Assembly (NCBI RefSeq): GCF_914767665.1
Contig: NC_059507.1
Coordinates: 10,230,001-10,294,000 of the forward strand
Direction of reading: 5' to 3'
DNA: 64,000 nt
Source: Harmonia axyridis
Taxonomy: Eukaryota; Arthropoda; Insecta; Coleoptera; Coccinellidae
The notes under the pieces were generated by a model, which was not told the DNA's origin, did no database searches, and saw nothing but the letters and a program-made list of their open reading frames with translations. Shown here one piece after another: positions 36,912-48,000 of the stretch. Position 1 is the stretch's first letter, and each line of letters starts with the position of its first letter. Made by a program: the position numbers and the translations under genes.

Positions 36912-37480
36912 CTGAAAATTTGAAATATAATCAATGTTCCAAAAGAGCCAGTAGTACATACCCCTTCAATACTTCTATTCACTCATTCTACAGTTAATTA
37001 CAATTTTATTGTATGTAATATTCTCTGAACAATGTATAATAATTAATTCATTTCCATCGCTTGTCTTAAATGTTTGGTTTATTTTTGATATGACAATTTG
37101 ACACATAAAATAGTTCAGTTCAAATTTAATAGAGGGCGCTAGTATCGCCTTCTGATTCCATAGACATAATTAAATTATTCTGTCTGATTGACAATATTTT
37201 TCATAATTTTTCTATGATGATTTCTTTCAAAGTTGCCAATCCACAGATTCCAATGGTCAATTCGGATTTATCAGTGAAACACAGTTGGTGACACTGTTTT
37301 ATTTTATCTATGGTTCATTAACGAACTTTAAAAGAATTTTGATTTCCATTGTTTTTTTAACGTATTGTTCATGTGCTGTTAATAATATTAACTTGCCCTC
37401 TAGGTTTTTCATTTATGCAGAACAACACATCATTTTATATTTCGAATTGCTAAATTAAAAAAATCATTAAAGTAATAACA
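36912..37480. promoter_or_regulatory. Head-to-head promoter region of dalao and lodestar
   Basis: About 570 bp separate the first dalao coding exon (minus) from the lodestar ATG (plus), so both promoters and at least one dalao 5'UTR exon must lie here. No individual core-promoter element was identified. Confidence 0.55.
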
Positions 37481-40400
37481 ATGAGCGGAGAAATTTCGGA
37501 TAGTTCAGGTACTTATTGGTTGATATATATATATATGGAGAATTTTAGAAAAATTGAATTACCGCTAATTCTATTAAACTTAAATTCAAGGGTTTGAAGG
37601 AGAATTGTTCCATTCAGTATTTCCCAACAAATTCCTTTAAGCTTTTATATCCACTAGGTATATCCTGAGTATTTTTATTTCAGACTATTCCACTGATGAT
37701 ATTCCCATAATGAAAAATAAAAAAAATATGGTATGGGATAGTACTGATGATGAAGATAATTCTTCAGTCATGGAATCATCAGAACCTAATGATGTAAAAG
37801 TTCCCACTAAAACTGATGGCAACAATATAATTACTAGTACTCCAGAACGATCGATATTTATGGGAAGAAGCTCCTTTGGTACATCTATTATTGAAAAAAA
37901 ACCTGATTCTCTTATTATATCTGACACTGATGATGAACTCTCTGAATCTGCAGTATCAAATAAGGCAGAAAATGTTACTTCAAACTTGATTATAGTCAGT
38001 AGCAAAGAGAATTCTTTTTCAACACCTCAACCTAAAAAATCTAATGCTTATGATACAAAAAAATCTGATATGTTAAAAATTCCTTCCGAAGAGGAATTTA
38101 GGAAAAGGAAATCTTTCATGACACCTCAAGTAAGAAAACAGGTTGATGATGATTCTGATAGCTCTGAAAAAGAAGTTGATTCTGATATTATTGATACTAG
38201 TCAAATTCTTGAAGACTCTTTTGAACCAGAAACACCTAAAGCATTTTATGATGAAGACAAAAAACATTTTACGACTTCAATTAAAAAGACTGATACATCT
38301 GCTGAAAAAGTGAAGGTACAAGTTAAATTGGATGATATTGTTAAGAAAATGTCATCAAATGATGTAGAGGATAAGATAAAATGTAAAAGGACAGAATACA
38401 ATGAACAGTTGAAGATGATTCAAACATATGAAGCAGATTTATTTAGAATCAAGGTACCCAATTTTAGATTTTATCCTAAAAACTTTGAGCTGCTGAACAT
38501 CTCATATTTTAATTACAGAAAACCATGTCCAATGTGAATTTACCTGGCCTTCCTGATAAGGGACAGCTTTTAAAATCCAAGTTCGAAACAATTAAAACCA
38601 AATTTTTGGAAGCCCAAAATCGACTGAAACAGATGACTGTGGTTGAAGGTAAGATTTATTATTTTAATCAATAACTACACTACATTAATGAAGACTTGAA
38701 ACCTGAAAAGAGAAGAGGAAGTAAAAATAATAAATGGCCCTTAATATAGCCTTTGACTATCAAATAGATACAAATTTGATTTCTCTTTCAATGCAATTTT
38801 CTTATCTTTGGAATTTAAAGATTTATGAAAAATATCTAAATAGTACATACTTATCTATAGAGGATGTGCCCGAAAAAAACAACACAGAGAAAACACCATC
38901 CTTGAACGTTTGGAATGACCTTGAAGCTGGTATAGCCATAGTGCAACCAAAAACTTTTGGCAAAAAAGGGTTGGAGAATTTTCAATCTCAAAAAGTTTTA
39001 ACTTCTGAGAGTTTGGAGCAACTTCATGGTTCATTAAAAAATTGCCCAAAGGATGATGTACTAGCAGAGGAGCCTAAAGGAATCAAGGTCAGTCTTATGG
39101 AACACCAGAGAAGAGCCTTAGCATGGTTGTTGTATAGGGAAACACAAAGGCCACCTGGAGGAATTTTAGGTATTTTTCAAAATTTTATCAACTCATTGAA
39201 TGAACTCTATGAAAATATACTTACATTTGAATTGAAGACTGTGAAGAATCAACTGCAAATTTTAATCACATATGAATCTTTCTAGTTGTGCTAAGGGTGC
39301 AACTTGAAATCATTAATTTTTGCACAAAAAAATCATTTATCGTTTTATTTTTTAGCATTCTATTCTGTCTTCTGTTTACATTAATTAAGATTTAATAGGT
39401 AGTGTTGATTAAATATTCTGAACTGAAACGGCCCATGAAATTATTATTGAAGTGTTTGGAAATAAGAGACAAAGGTCTTTCACTGGAGTTGAAAATATAG
39501 TACTTCCTCCTTTGTTTTTAATTTTGACATTCAGATTTGCTTAATTTGGATGTGTTTGATAATATGTTTGGTGACATACTAAAACTTTCATGTTTACATA
39601 CAGACAAAAATTGAAAAAAAGTAAATTGTCTGACCTTTCTACCTCACCCTGTAATTCAAAATGCTCCTCCCAAATACCACAACTGAAGACAGGAAATAAT
39701 GTACTGAAATTCCAGCGGATGATATGGGTCTTGGAAAAACACTGACTATGATATCTCTTGTTTTAAAAAAGACTAAACATACTGAGGAAGAGGATGATGA
39801 CAGGGAAGAGGAGGAATCTTCTAAAAAATATAGAAAATACAATGGTGGCACTCTAGTGGTATGTCCCGCAAGTCTTCTTAATCAATGGGCACAAGAGATA
39901 GATACTAAACTCAAGAGGGGTTTACTTTCTTATAATGTTTATCATGGCCCTAAAAGAGAGGTAAAACCCAAAAGGTAAAGTAGAATAAATTTCAAAATGA
40001 ATGTATATAATCACTGATTAGGTAGTTTATGTGCCAGAAATTAGTTCTCCTTATTGGTTTTTATTCCAACATTCAAATATTATTTACTAGTGGATCCTGC
40101 CGACATGTAATCATTGCAAAAATAATTCCAATGGAATCCCATATTACATTGAACTCTTCAAACAAATCACCTAATGTTTGTTTTCAGTCTAAATGTTAAA
40201 CTTGTATTGAATTGCTGCCTGTGACTTTTAAATTCAGAATTTCTTATGAAAATTCTAAGACAACTTTCGCAAACAAATTATAATCCCTCCCCATTCTAAA
40301 TCTGTCAAATTGACTGTATTCTACTACTGTTTAACTTTTAACAAAATCTTATATCTTTTTAAAAATTCCTCATTTCAACATCTACTGCCATAATATTATG

Positions 40401-43400
40401 GGACCTAGATCGGCTATGTTGGTAATTTTTGGTATCTGGAATTGTGAAAATTTCAAATTCTTCCTGGCGGTTTTGGAGTTGCAAATTCCGTAACTAATGG
40501 GATTTTATATTATATGTATTATATATAGATATGTACACAGGGTGTTAGTGAATAAGTACGATAAACTTAAGAGGGTGATTCTGTACAAAATATAATGATA
40601 TTTTGCGAGTGATATCTATCTGTGGAAACCGCAAGAAAATTCATTCAGTGATTTTGTGCTGAGGCATGATATAATAATATAAAATATCCAGTGTTTTTGT
40701 TTCTCTTGCAGATTGGCAGAATATGATGTTGTAATCACCACATACAGTATTGTAATGAACGAGATTGACAAAGAAGGAGCTATATTCAGAGTTAGATGGA
40801 ATAGAATCATTCTTGATGAAGCACACACAATTAGAAATCACAAAGCCCAAACTTCTGTTGCCTGTTGCGAATTAGCTGGTAAACACAGATGGGCACTAAC
40901 AGGGACACCTGTTCACAATAAAGAGCTTGATATGTACGCTCTTTTAAAATTTTTAAGATGTTCACCTTTTGACGATTTAGCGGTGAGTTTGAATATTTTG
41001 TGTTTTTGTTTCATATGTATACTTTGTGTATTTTCTGGTATTACTCCTAGAAGAAACATACTTAAATACTCTTCAATGATATTCTCTTCAAATTGTATCG
41101 ATTTGAAAAACTCTGAAGCAATTTATTTGTTTGTCCTGCTATGTAATCTTTATATAATTATAGTATTAATTGAAATAAATTTATACAGTATGATTTTAGG
41201 TTTGGAAAAGGTGGGTAGGTGATAAGGGAACTGGAGGTGGGGAAAGACTAAATACTGTGATTTCCACTTTGATGTTGAGGCGTACAAAGGCCGAACTTAT
41301 GGAACAAGGAAAGCTGACTACTATGCCTTCTCGTAAATGGGATCTGATCCCAGTCAACTTGGACGAAAGTGAAATGAGCTTGTATCAGAAAATCCTTCTC
41401 TTTTCACAGACTTTATTCGCTCAGTTTCTGCATCAAAGAGCAGAGAAAGGGCAAGAGATCGTTAATCTTAGAAATTCAAATGGTAAAAAATTATATTTCT
41501 TTAGAATATGATATTGAACATTCTTTCAAGGGAAATTGACCATTCAAAAAAACTCATTGAAGAAATAGATTTTTCGAATCCTCTCCAATCATTTATGATA
41601 TTGAGCGCAAAAAGAGTGGATATATTCAATTCGCAAAAATGACAATTGAAAGAAAATTATAACCTCGAAGAGGTCGCCATAATGTAATTTTAAGCAACTT
41701 GGATTTATAATCAGGTATAAGAAAGCGTTTGTTTTCATTATTGATTCATCTGTAGTCTTTTATGAATATCATTTTAATGAAAATAATGAACTTATAATTA
41801 TTTTATAATCTTTCATTTAAAAGATTACTTTTAATGATCACATTTTTATTATAAGAATCTAATTACATTTTTATAGAGATATAACTCCAGCTGACTTTTT
41901 TGACTTTTTAAAACTCTATTTTCTTTCGATAGAACTAACACATCAGAAAGAATTTGTCACAAGATCTGAAGTGGTGATCCAAAATTTAATTTCACTATAG
42001 ATTGGTGGTGTAGGATCAGAGAAACAGGAAAATGATACTCTGTTAGTTCGCCGACGTTTCGGAAAAATTTATTTCCATCCTCAGGGCTCTACAAAATTTA
42101 CGGAAAACATCATTTGCAACATTGATGAAGGTGTTTACAAAATAAAGGAAAGATGAGCATTACTAAAAGTTATTGACTAGAAAATATCACAGAAAAGATG
42201 GTCTGGTATAATTTATACATACAAAGAAGCATTATAAAATTCAAAACATTTTTAGTTTAAAATAAGAGTAAAAATAAAAAGTAATATAACACATATAGGT
42301 ATAAACAAAGTACTTACAAGCTAGACAAATGTATCTTCCCAAAATCATCTTATTAAAATTTAAATCAATTCTCCAATATTTTACGTGTAAAAAAATCATA
42401 ATATGTATATTAAAAACCGGGGACAAACAATGCGACCGATGCATAGATAGTATGTCGACAGACGGAGGTGAAATCAAAGGAACAGCGGACTCGAAACAAT
42501 TAGGGTAAAAAACTTAGTCGTATGTATGTGATGCGCTGAAGTAATGAAGTCGATAGGGGCTAGAAATCTTTATTTTGTTCTATTATTATTCCGTAGTTGG
42601 GTATTTGTTTTTAATAAGGAAAAATAGAATCGGCTAAGTTGTTGTATGTCAGCTCTAGAATTTACTGAGTCATGGATACTTATTTGTAACATCTCAAAAA
42701 TTAGCCGATTGCTCAAGTATGGCTCCCTATTTAATATTTTGACGTCTTCAAAATTAAAGTTGTGACTTTCATTCAGGCAATGTTCGGCCAAGGCTGTTTT
42801 AGGGTTGGAGATCGGCAAACGGACAGACCTAATATGTTCCTGTATTCTGGATTTCAGATATCGGCCCGTCTGGCCTATGTAGACGCGAGAACAATTTAGA
42901 CAGCTGATTTTATATACAACATTGGAGTTCAGAAAAGTTGGTATCTTTCCTTTATTTTGTAAACACCTTCATCAATGTTGCAAATGATGTTTTCCGTAAA
43001 TTTTGTAGAGCCCTGAGGATGGAAATAAATTTTTCCGAAACGTCGGCGAACTAACAGAGTATCATTTTCCTGTTTCTCTGATCCTACACCACCAATCTAT
43101 AGTGAGAAAGAATTTGGTTCCTGAAAATGCGTTTAAAAAGTGCAAGTGAAAGTATTTTTTCGGAAAGGACCTTCTTTTAAAGCAATACAATGAATTTGGT
43201 TAAAAAATACATATTTTGAGTTTTCTCCACAAATTTTCGATTTTTTTTTTTGCATATATTAGCATATAGAGCTGTGTTGTCAAAATATCTCGTAATGTTT
43301 CTAATTTTCCTTTCAGCTATCCCAAACAATGAATATGCGAAAATGAGGAAAAAGCTTCTAACCATGAATCAAATGAGAGAAGTTAACCAACATGAAATCT

Positions 43401-44509
43401 TGGTTTTATTGCTTAGGTTGAGGCAAATTTGTTGTCATCCTTCACTAATTGTAAATGTGAGTATATTATTAATGAATGAACATGTTGATAAGGAAAACTA
43501 AAAATGAAAATAATTTCAATTCCAGATGCTACAAGGAGATGAAGATTTAGGTGAAGATGATGAGACTGAAGGAAGGGAGGAAATAAATCTGCTGGAACAA
43601 TTGAACAAATTGAATTTAGATGATGATCAGACGGGTTTTTCAGCAGAGGGTTTATCAGAAGAAAAAGTCGGATTCAAAGAGGCAACAAAGGGTATTTTGA
43701 ACCCATCACATCCATTATTTGCGAAAGATCGTATTAGTAGTAAAGTAAGGGCAGAATGAATAATTTAATAACAATTAAAAGGAGAATTATAAATTTTATT
43801 CATAATGCCTCAAATATTGCATATTCTCAATGCGAAAAATGCAATATAATTTCCATTTCCAGGTCAAATCTGCCTTGGATTTAATTCCTAACATTATAGC
43901 AAGTGGCGATAAAATCATTGTTGTTTCTCAATGGACCAGTTTTTTGGAACTATTTGGATGGCATCTTAAAGAAGCTGGTATAAAATTTACACAATTAGAT
44001 GGTAGAGTTCCCACAGCAAAAAGAACAGATATGGTGAACAACTTCAATGATCCCAACAGTAGAGTAAAGGTAAAAATATATAATCTGCAAGACATTTTGG
44101 AAATTTTCGATTTAACCTAACCTAATCTATTGATTTTTCTTTAGATTTTATTACTTTCTTTAACGGCTGGTGGGGTAGGCTTAAATTTAGTAGGAGCAAA
44201 TCATCTTTTCCTATTGGACTTGCATTGGAATCCGCAGTTAGAAAAACAGGCACAAGATAGAATATACCGGATGGGCCAGAAAAAAAACGTATTTGTATAT
44301 AAGTATGTCATTTTCTATTGAAAAAATTATTTTCATAATAAACACTGAAATAATTTTTCAGATTCATGACACATGAAACTATTGAGGAAAGAATAAAAAA
44401 CTTGCAAGATGCTAAAATTGCCATATCGGAGAGCATGTTGACAGGATCCAAAATTGCAGTTGGTAATAAACTCAGTTTACAGGACTTGAAAATGTTGTTC
44501 AACATGTAA
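37481..44509 (+). CDS. lds: Lodestar / TTF2, SNF2-family DNA-dependent ATPase, 973 aa
   Basis: Twelve coding exons: 37481-37508, 37684-38453, 38519-38648, 38861-39169, 39716-39974, 40712-40982, 41200-41482, 43317-43456, 43526-43744, 43863-44069, 44145-44302 and 44362-44509. Phases agree throughout. The acidic, Ser-rich N-terminal part (about 300 residues) is followed by the helicase core: LMEHQRRALAWLLYRE, the Walker A ADDMGLGKTLTM (the DDMGLGKT form of TTF2), VVCPASLLNQW, ILDEAHTIRN (DEAH box), RWALTGTPVHN, LMLRRTKAEL, RLRQICCHPSLI, VVSQWTSFLE and QAQDRIYRMGQKK. Lodestar/TTF2 uses ATP to release RNA polymerase II transcripts, notably before mitosis. Intron 7 carries a Penelope-like insertion (41,957-43,104), and intron 5 a fragment of the foldback family at 40,536-40,600. 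An acidic insert (exon 9 start) lies between the two core lobes. Confidence 0.95.
40536..40600 (+). repeat. Terminal fragment of the 1.1-kb foldback family
   Basis: acagggtgttagtgaataag...aagagggtgattctg tracks the ends of the foldback element at 58,833-59,947 (cagggtgtaactgaataag...aaggaggtgattc). Only one end is recognisable. Confidence 0.55.
42053..42084 (-). ncRNA. Hammerhead-ribozyme-like motif, left arm of the Penelope-like element
   Basis: Minus strand: CUGAGGA, one U, GGAAA/UUUCC stem II, GAAACGUC, then GGC, which can pair with the preceding GCC as stem I. The ACGU would form stem III only between two molecules. One base more than the canonical core at the foot of stem II. Confidence 0.5.
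42570..42955 (-). pseudogene. GIY-YIG endonuclease domain of the Penelope-like element (5'-truncated)
   Basis: The frame reads IPTFLNSNVVYKISCLNC, then RVYIGQTGRYLKSRIQEHI, the GIY-YIG core (VVYK standing for GIY, VYIG for YIG, and the Arg of TGRYL). It continues with KTALAEHCLNESHNFNF, ILNREPYLSNRLIFEM and a terminal RFYFSLLK. Domain order and wording match the C-terminus of insect Penelope proteins. It starts right at the arm junction, so the RT part has been lost. Confidence 0.85.
43013..43044 (+). ncRNA. Hammerhead-ribozyme-like motif, right arm of the Penelope-like element
   Basis: CUGAGGA (43,013-43,019), a GGAAA...UUUCC hairpin, GAAACGUC, and a GCC/GGC stem I. It is the inverse of the copy at 42,053-42,084. 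Confidence 0.5.
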
Positions 44510-45056
44510 TATAATTTTAATGATGTGATATTTACGCTGAGTTAAAGTTTATGAATATTTTAATTTAGTTCAATAAAATTTTTTACCAATGTTAAAGAGG
44601 TGTTAAATATTTATTTTCCTTCCCCCAATATTTTGGATTCCTCTCTATCTTGTCTTAGTAAAGGTATTATATTCTTCAATTAATGAACAGACCTGTTAGT
44701 GATTTTTGAATAAGGAATTGAAGTCTCATTTTGAAATGCAATGTTTATTGTTTACAAATAACATTTGATTATTTGAAGTTATAAAATCAATTTTGTTCGG
44801 AATCTATGATTAACCTTAAATTAGGTTCTATGGTTATTGTTTATATTAATATTGCTTTACATTTGGAATTTTATTAGATTCAATTTCTTTTTAAAGAAGA
44901 AATGATAACTAATATGTTATCCAAAAATGAAGAAAGAATAAACATTTCCTAAATATAAATTATTAATAACGAATATCAATGAATAATAAAAGTATTCTAT
45001 CTTTAAAAGATAGAAGTTAAAAATAAACTCTCTCAAATTGACTGATTAATCTTGAA
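44510..45056. other. Spacer between lodestar and LZTR1
   Basis: Contains the 3' end of lodestar and the LZTR1 promoter/5'UTR. AT-rich, with no further element recognised. Confidence 0.5.
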
Positions 45057-48000
45057 ATGAGTTCTTCAACAGTTGCAGAAAGTAGCAGTAGTTGTTTTGA
45101 TAATGCTCTTACTTTAGAGCTTGGACCTATGGAGGTTGTTCATCGATGGAAACGTATGCCAGAATGTGATGAATTTGTTGGGGCTAGGTTTGTTTCTGTA
45201 TTCTGATAATGTTGTGATTGTTTCGATTCATAAATATTCTAGGAGAAGTAAACACACAGTTGTCGCTTTCAAGGAAGCAATATACGTATTTGGGGGAGAT
45301 AATGGTAAAAGTATGCTAAATGATTTACTCAGGTTTGATGTTAAAGAGAAATCTTGGGGCAGAGCTTTTGCAACTGGTATACCTCCAGCACCTAGATACC
45401 ATCATTCTGCTGTAGTCCATAATTCTTCTATGTATGTTTTTGGTGGATATACTGGAGATATTCATTCAAATTCCAATCTTACTAATAAAAACGATCTTTT
45501 TGAATATAAGTTTCTTTCTGGCCAATGGATCGAATGGAAATTTATTGGTACAACCCCAGTACCTCGATCAGCTCATGGAGCTGCTGTATATGATAATAAA
45601 TTATGGATTTTTGCTGGATATGATGGAAATGCCAGATTAAATGACATGTGGACGATTCCACTAGTAGTAAGTATTCAAAATTATAAATGCTTGGTTGGGA
45701 TACTAATCTATGAACTCACAAGAATTTATGAGTTATTTATATAAAATCCTTGTAATTTAATAGGGTGATGCACGGTTTTGGGAAGAGATAGAGCAAAAAG
45801 GAGAATGTCCACCAACTTGTTGCAATTTTCCAGTCGCTGTAGCTAGAGAGTCTATGTTTGTTTTCAGTGGGCAGAGCGGCGCAAAAATTACAAACTCCTT
45901 ATTCCAATTCAATTTTCAGGAAAAAATGTAAGTATTGTTTCATTTTTTGTTTTGATGCACAACGAATTCTAAAGATTTTATGACGTCCTACCTGATTTTG
46001 CTAGTTGCAGCAATCAAAATTCACTATGATTACAGAACGAAAATCATTATCTAATGATTAAAGTAATACATAACTTGAGTAGGTCTTTGATCATAAAAAA
46101 TGATAATAAATTATATTTATAAGGTCTTATCCAAAAATCATTATCATTTAAGTATTCACTTATAGAATAGTAACATATTCCACAAGTTGATAATAATACA
46201 AGTATCCAAAAACCTAACAAATATTTATTAAAGATAATTTTTATAAGAAATAACTTAGAACTAAATATCAGATGTAAATTTACCACTGTTGTTATGCTTT
46301 GAATGAATAAATTTGAATTTGAAAAAGACATCCAATATATTACATCAAGATCAAATGTATATAGGAATTATGTTTTTTTTATTTACTGCTTTACGGCATG
46401 TTGGACATTTTTTAATGCTAATTGCAATTCTTTCAATGCAAACTTTACAGAATAAATGTCCACATTTTGTTGTCATTACTTGTTTTTCAGACAAATTCTC
46501 ATAGCAAACAGGACATTCTCCTAAACCTCTTGGTTGTTCATTTCCATTATTTTTTGTAACATTACTTTCTGTTGAACTCGTTTCTTCCTCAGTTTTTGCA
46601 CCAGTAAATTTATCAAGTATAGCTTTAGCAGATTTGAGGATGTCTTCAGTTTCCCTACAATAATTTTCAATGTCTTCCCTCGTAGTAATTTCGATTGGTT
46701 CATCATCTATAACTACAACACTATCCGAATTAGTTGTTTTTGTTTCGTCTGTTTTTGATGAACTAGGTGCATTTGTATCAACATTTCTGGATTCATGGTC
46801 CTTTTCATTATTCTTTGCAAGAAAACTTGGTAGTATTGGTTCATCTTCATCATCTGATAACAAACCACTAGACTTGAAGAAATCGTCTACTTTATTAGTT
46901 ACACTCTCATTGATTACTTTATATCTTGATATTATTGTAGATAAACATTCTTCATCAGAATCATCCACAACAACAATAGAACTATTCAAATTTTTTGCTT
47001 TTTGAGAAGTTGGCTTCCTCGTTGTTCGTGTATTTCTTTTATTAGTTGTCCTAGGTAAGTCCATCTGTAACTCAAAATCGGAATCCCAACTACCACTTAA
47101 AGAAGATGAACTTCTTCTAGTATTCTTCCTGGGCTTCCTGGGCTTTGGCATGGTTTTTTCTTTATCAAATTAATCAATTTAATTGAAATCACTTCTAATA
47201 ATCCAAATGTCAAAAGAATTAAATCAATTATTTTTCAACTCAGCTTTCTTTAGTACTACCACAATGCTTGCCCGTGACAGTTATTTCAAATTATGTTTTT
47301 GATTTAAAGTGAATTTAAGAAGAACACAGAGTATAGAATTTTGACTATTGATTCATTTTTACGGTTTGTCAAGAAATATGTCATTCTACCATAGAGGTGG
47401 CTCATCTTTTTCCAATTTCTTTTTCCAATATGAAATTTTTTGTTGATTGATTTATAAAAAGATGAATTGGCAAAAAGGAGACGTTGTAAAGTTATGAAGC
47501 GATAATTTCGATGATTCTCATGAAATTAGGTCAAAATCTCATGTCAAAATTATACAGGCCCAGTATGAGGAAATTTGTTTGCTTTTTAATATCGCAGTTG
47601 ATACTGCACAAAACCTGTTTCAATCCGTCACTGTTCTTTTTATAAAGTTTATAAAACTTCCGAAATAGACAGCTTGGTTTGCATGGATGAATTTTCGGAT
47701 AATATTGCCACTCCTTCCTTGATAGGCGTCAAATCAATCTGCCGTAGTATTAAGAAATGCGTTATCATAATGCTACTGAATGAATTTGTCAATTTTTTTT
47801 GATTTGCTCTTTCAGATGGACGCGCATCTCCACAGATCATATTCTTAGAGGAGCACCCGCTCCTCCTGCTAGAAGATATGGCCATTCAATGGTGGCATTT
47901 GATAGGCATTTATATGTTTTTGGAGGAGCTGCTGATAGTACCCTATCTAACGATTTACATTGTTTCGATCTGGATTCTCAAACTTGGTCTGTGGTTCATC

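Larger units (their letters stand above)
41957..43104 (-). mobile_element. Penelope-like element with inverted terminal repeats and GIY-YIG domain
   Basis: Inverted arms run from cactatagattggtgg (41,993) to about 42,150 and from about 42,950 to ccaccaatctatagtg (43,104). A 36-bp one-sided tail (41,957-41,992) precedes the left arm, and a 12-bp direct repeat agaaagaatttg (41,945-41,956 and 43,105-43,116) brackets the insertion. Between the arms, a minus-strand frame encodes a GIY-YIG endonuclease, the C-terminal domain of Penelope polyproteins. The reverse transcriptase is missing, so this is a 5'-truncated copy. Each arm has a hammerhead-like motif. It lies in intron 7 of lodestar, in antisense orientation. 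Confidence 0.85.

Noticed and set aside
37500..37545. (TA)n run after the first lodestar exon as a regulatory element
   Set aside because: A short AT microsatellite inside intron 1, common in this genome; no evidence for function.
46670..47005. Plus-strand Ser-rich frame inside LZTR1 intron 3
   Set aside because: Antisense shadow of the RNF4-like gene.
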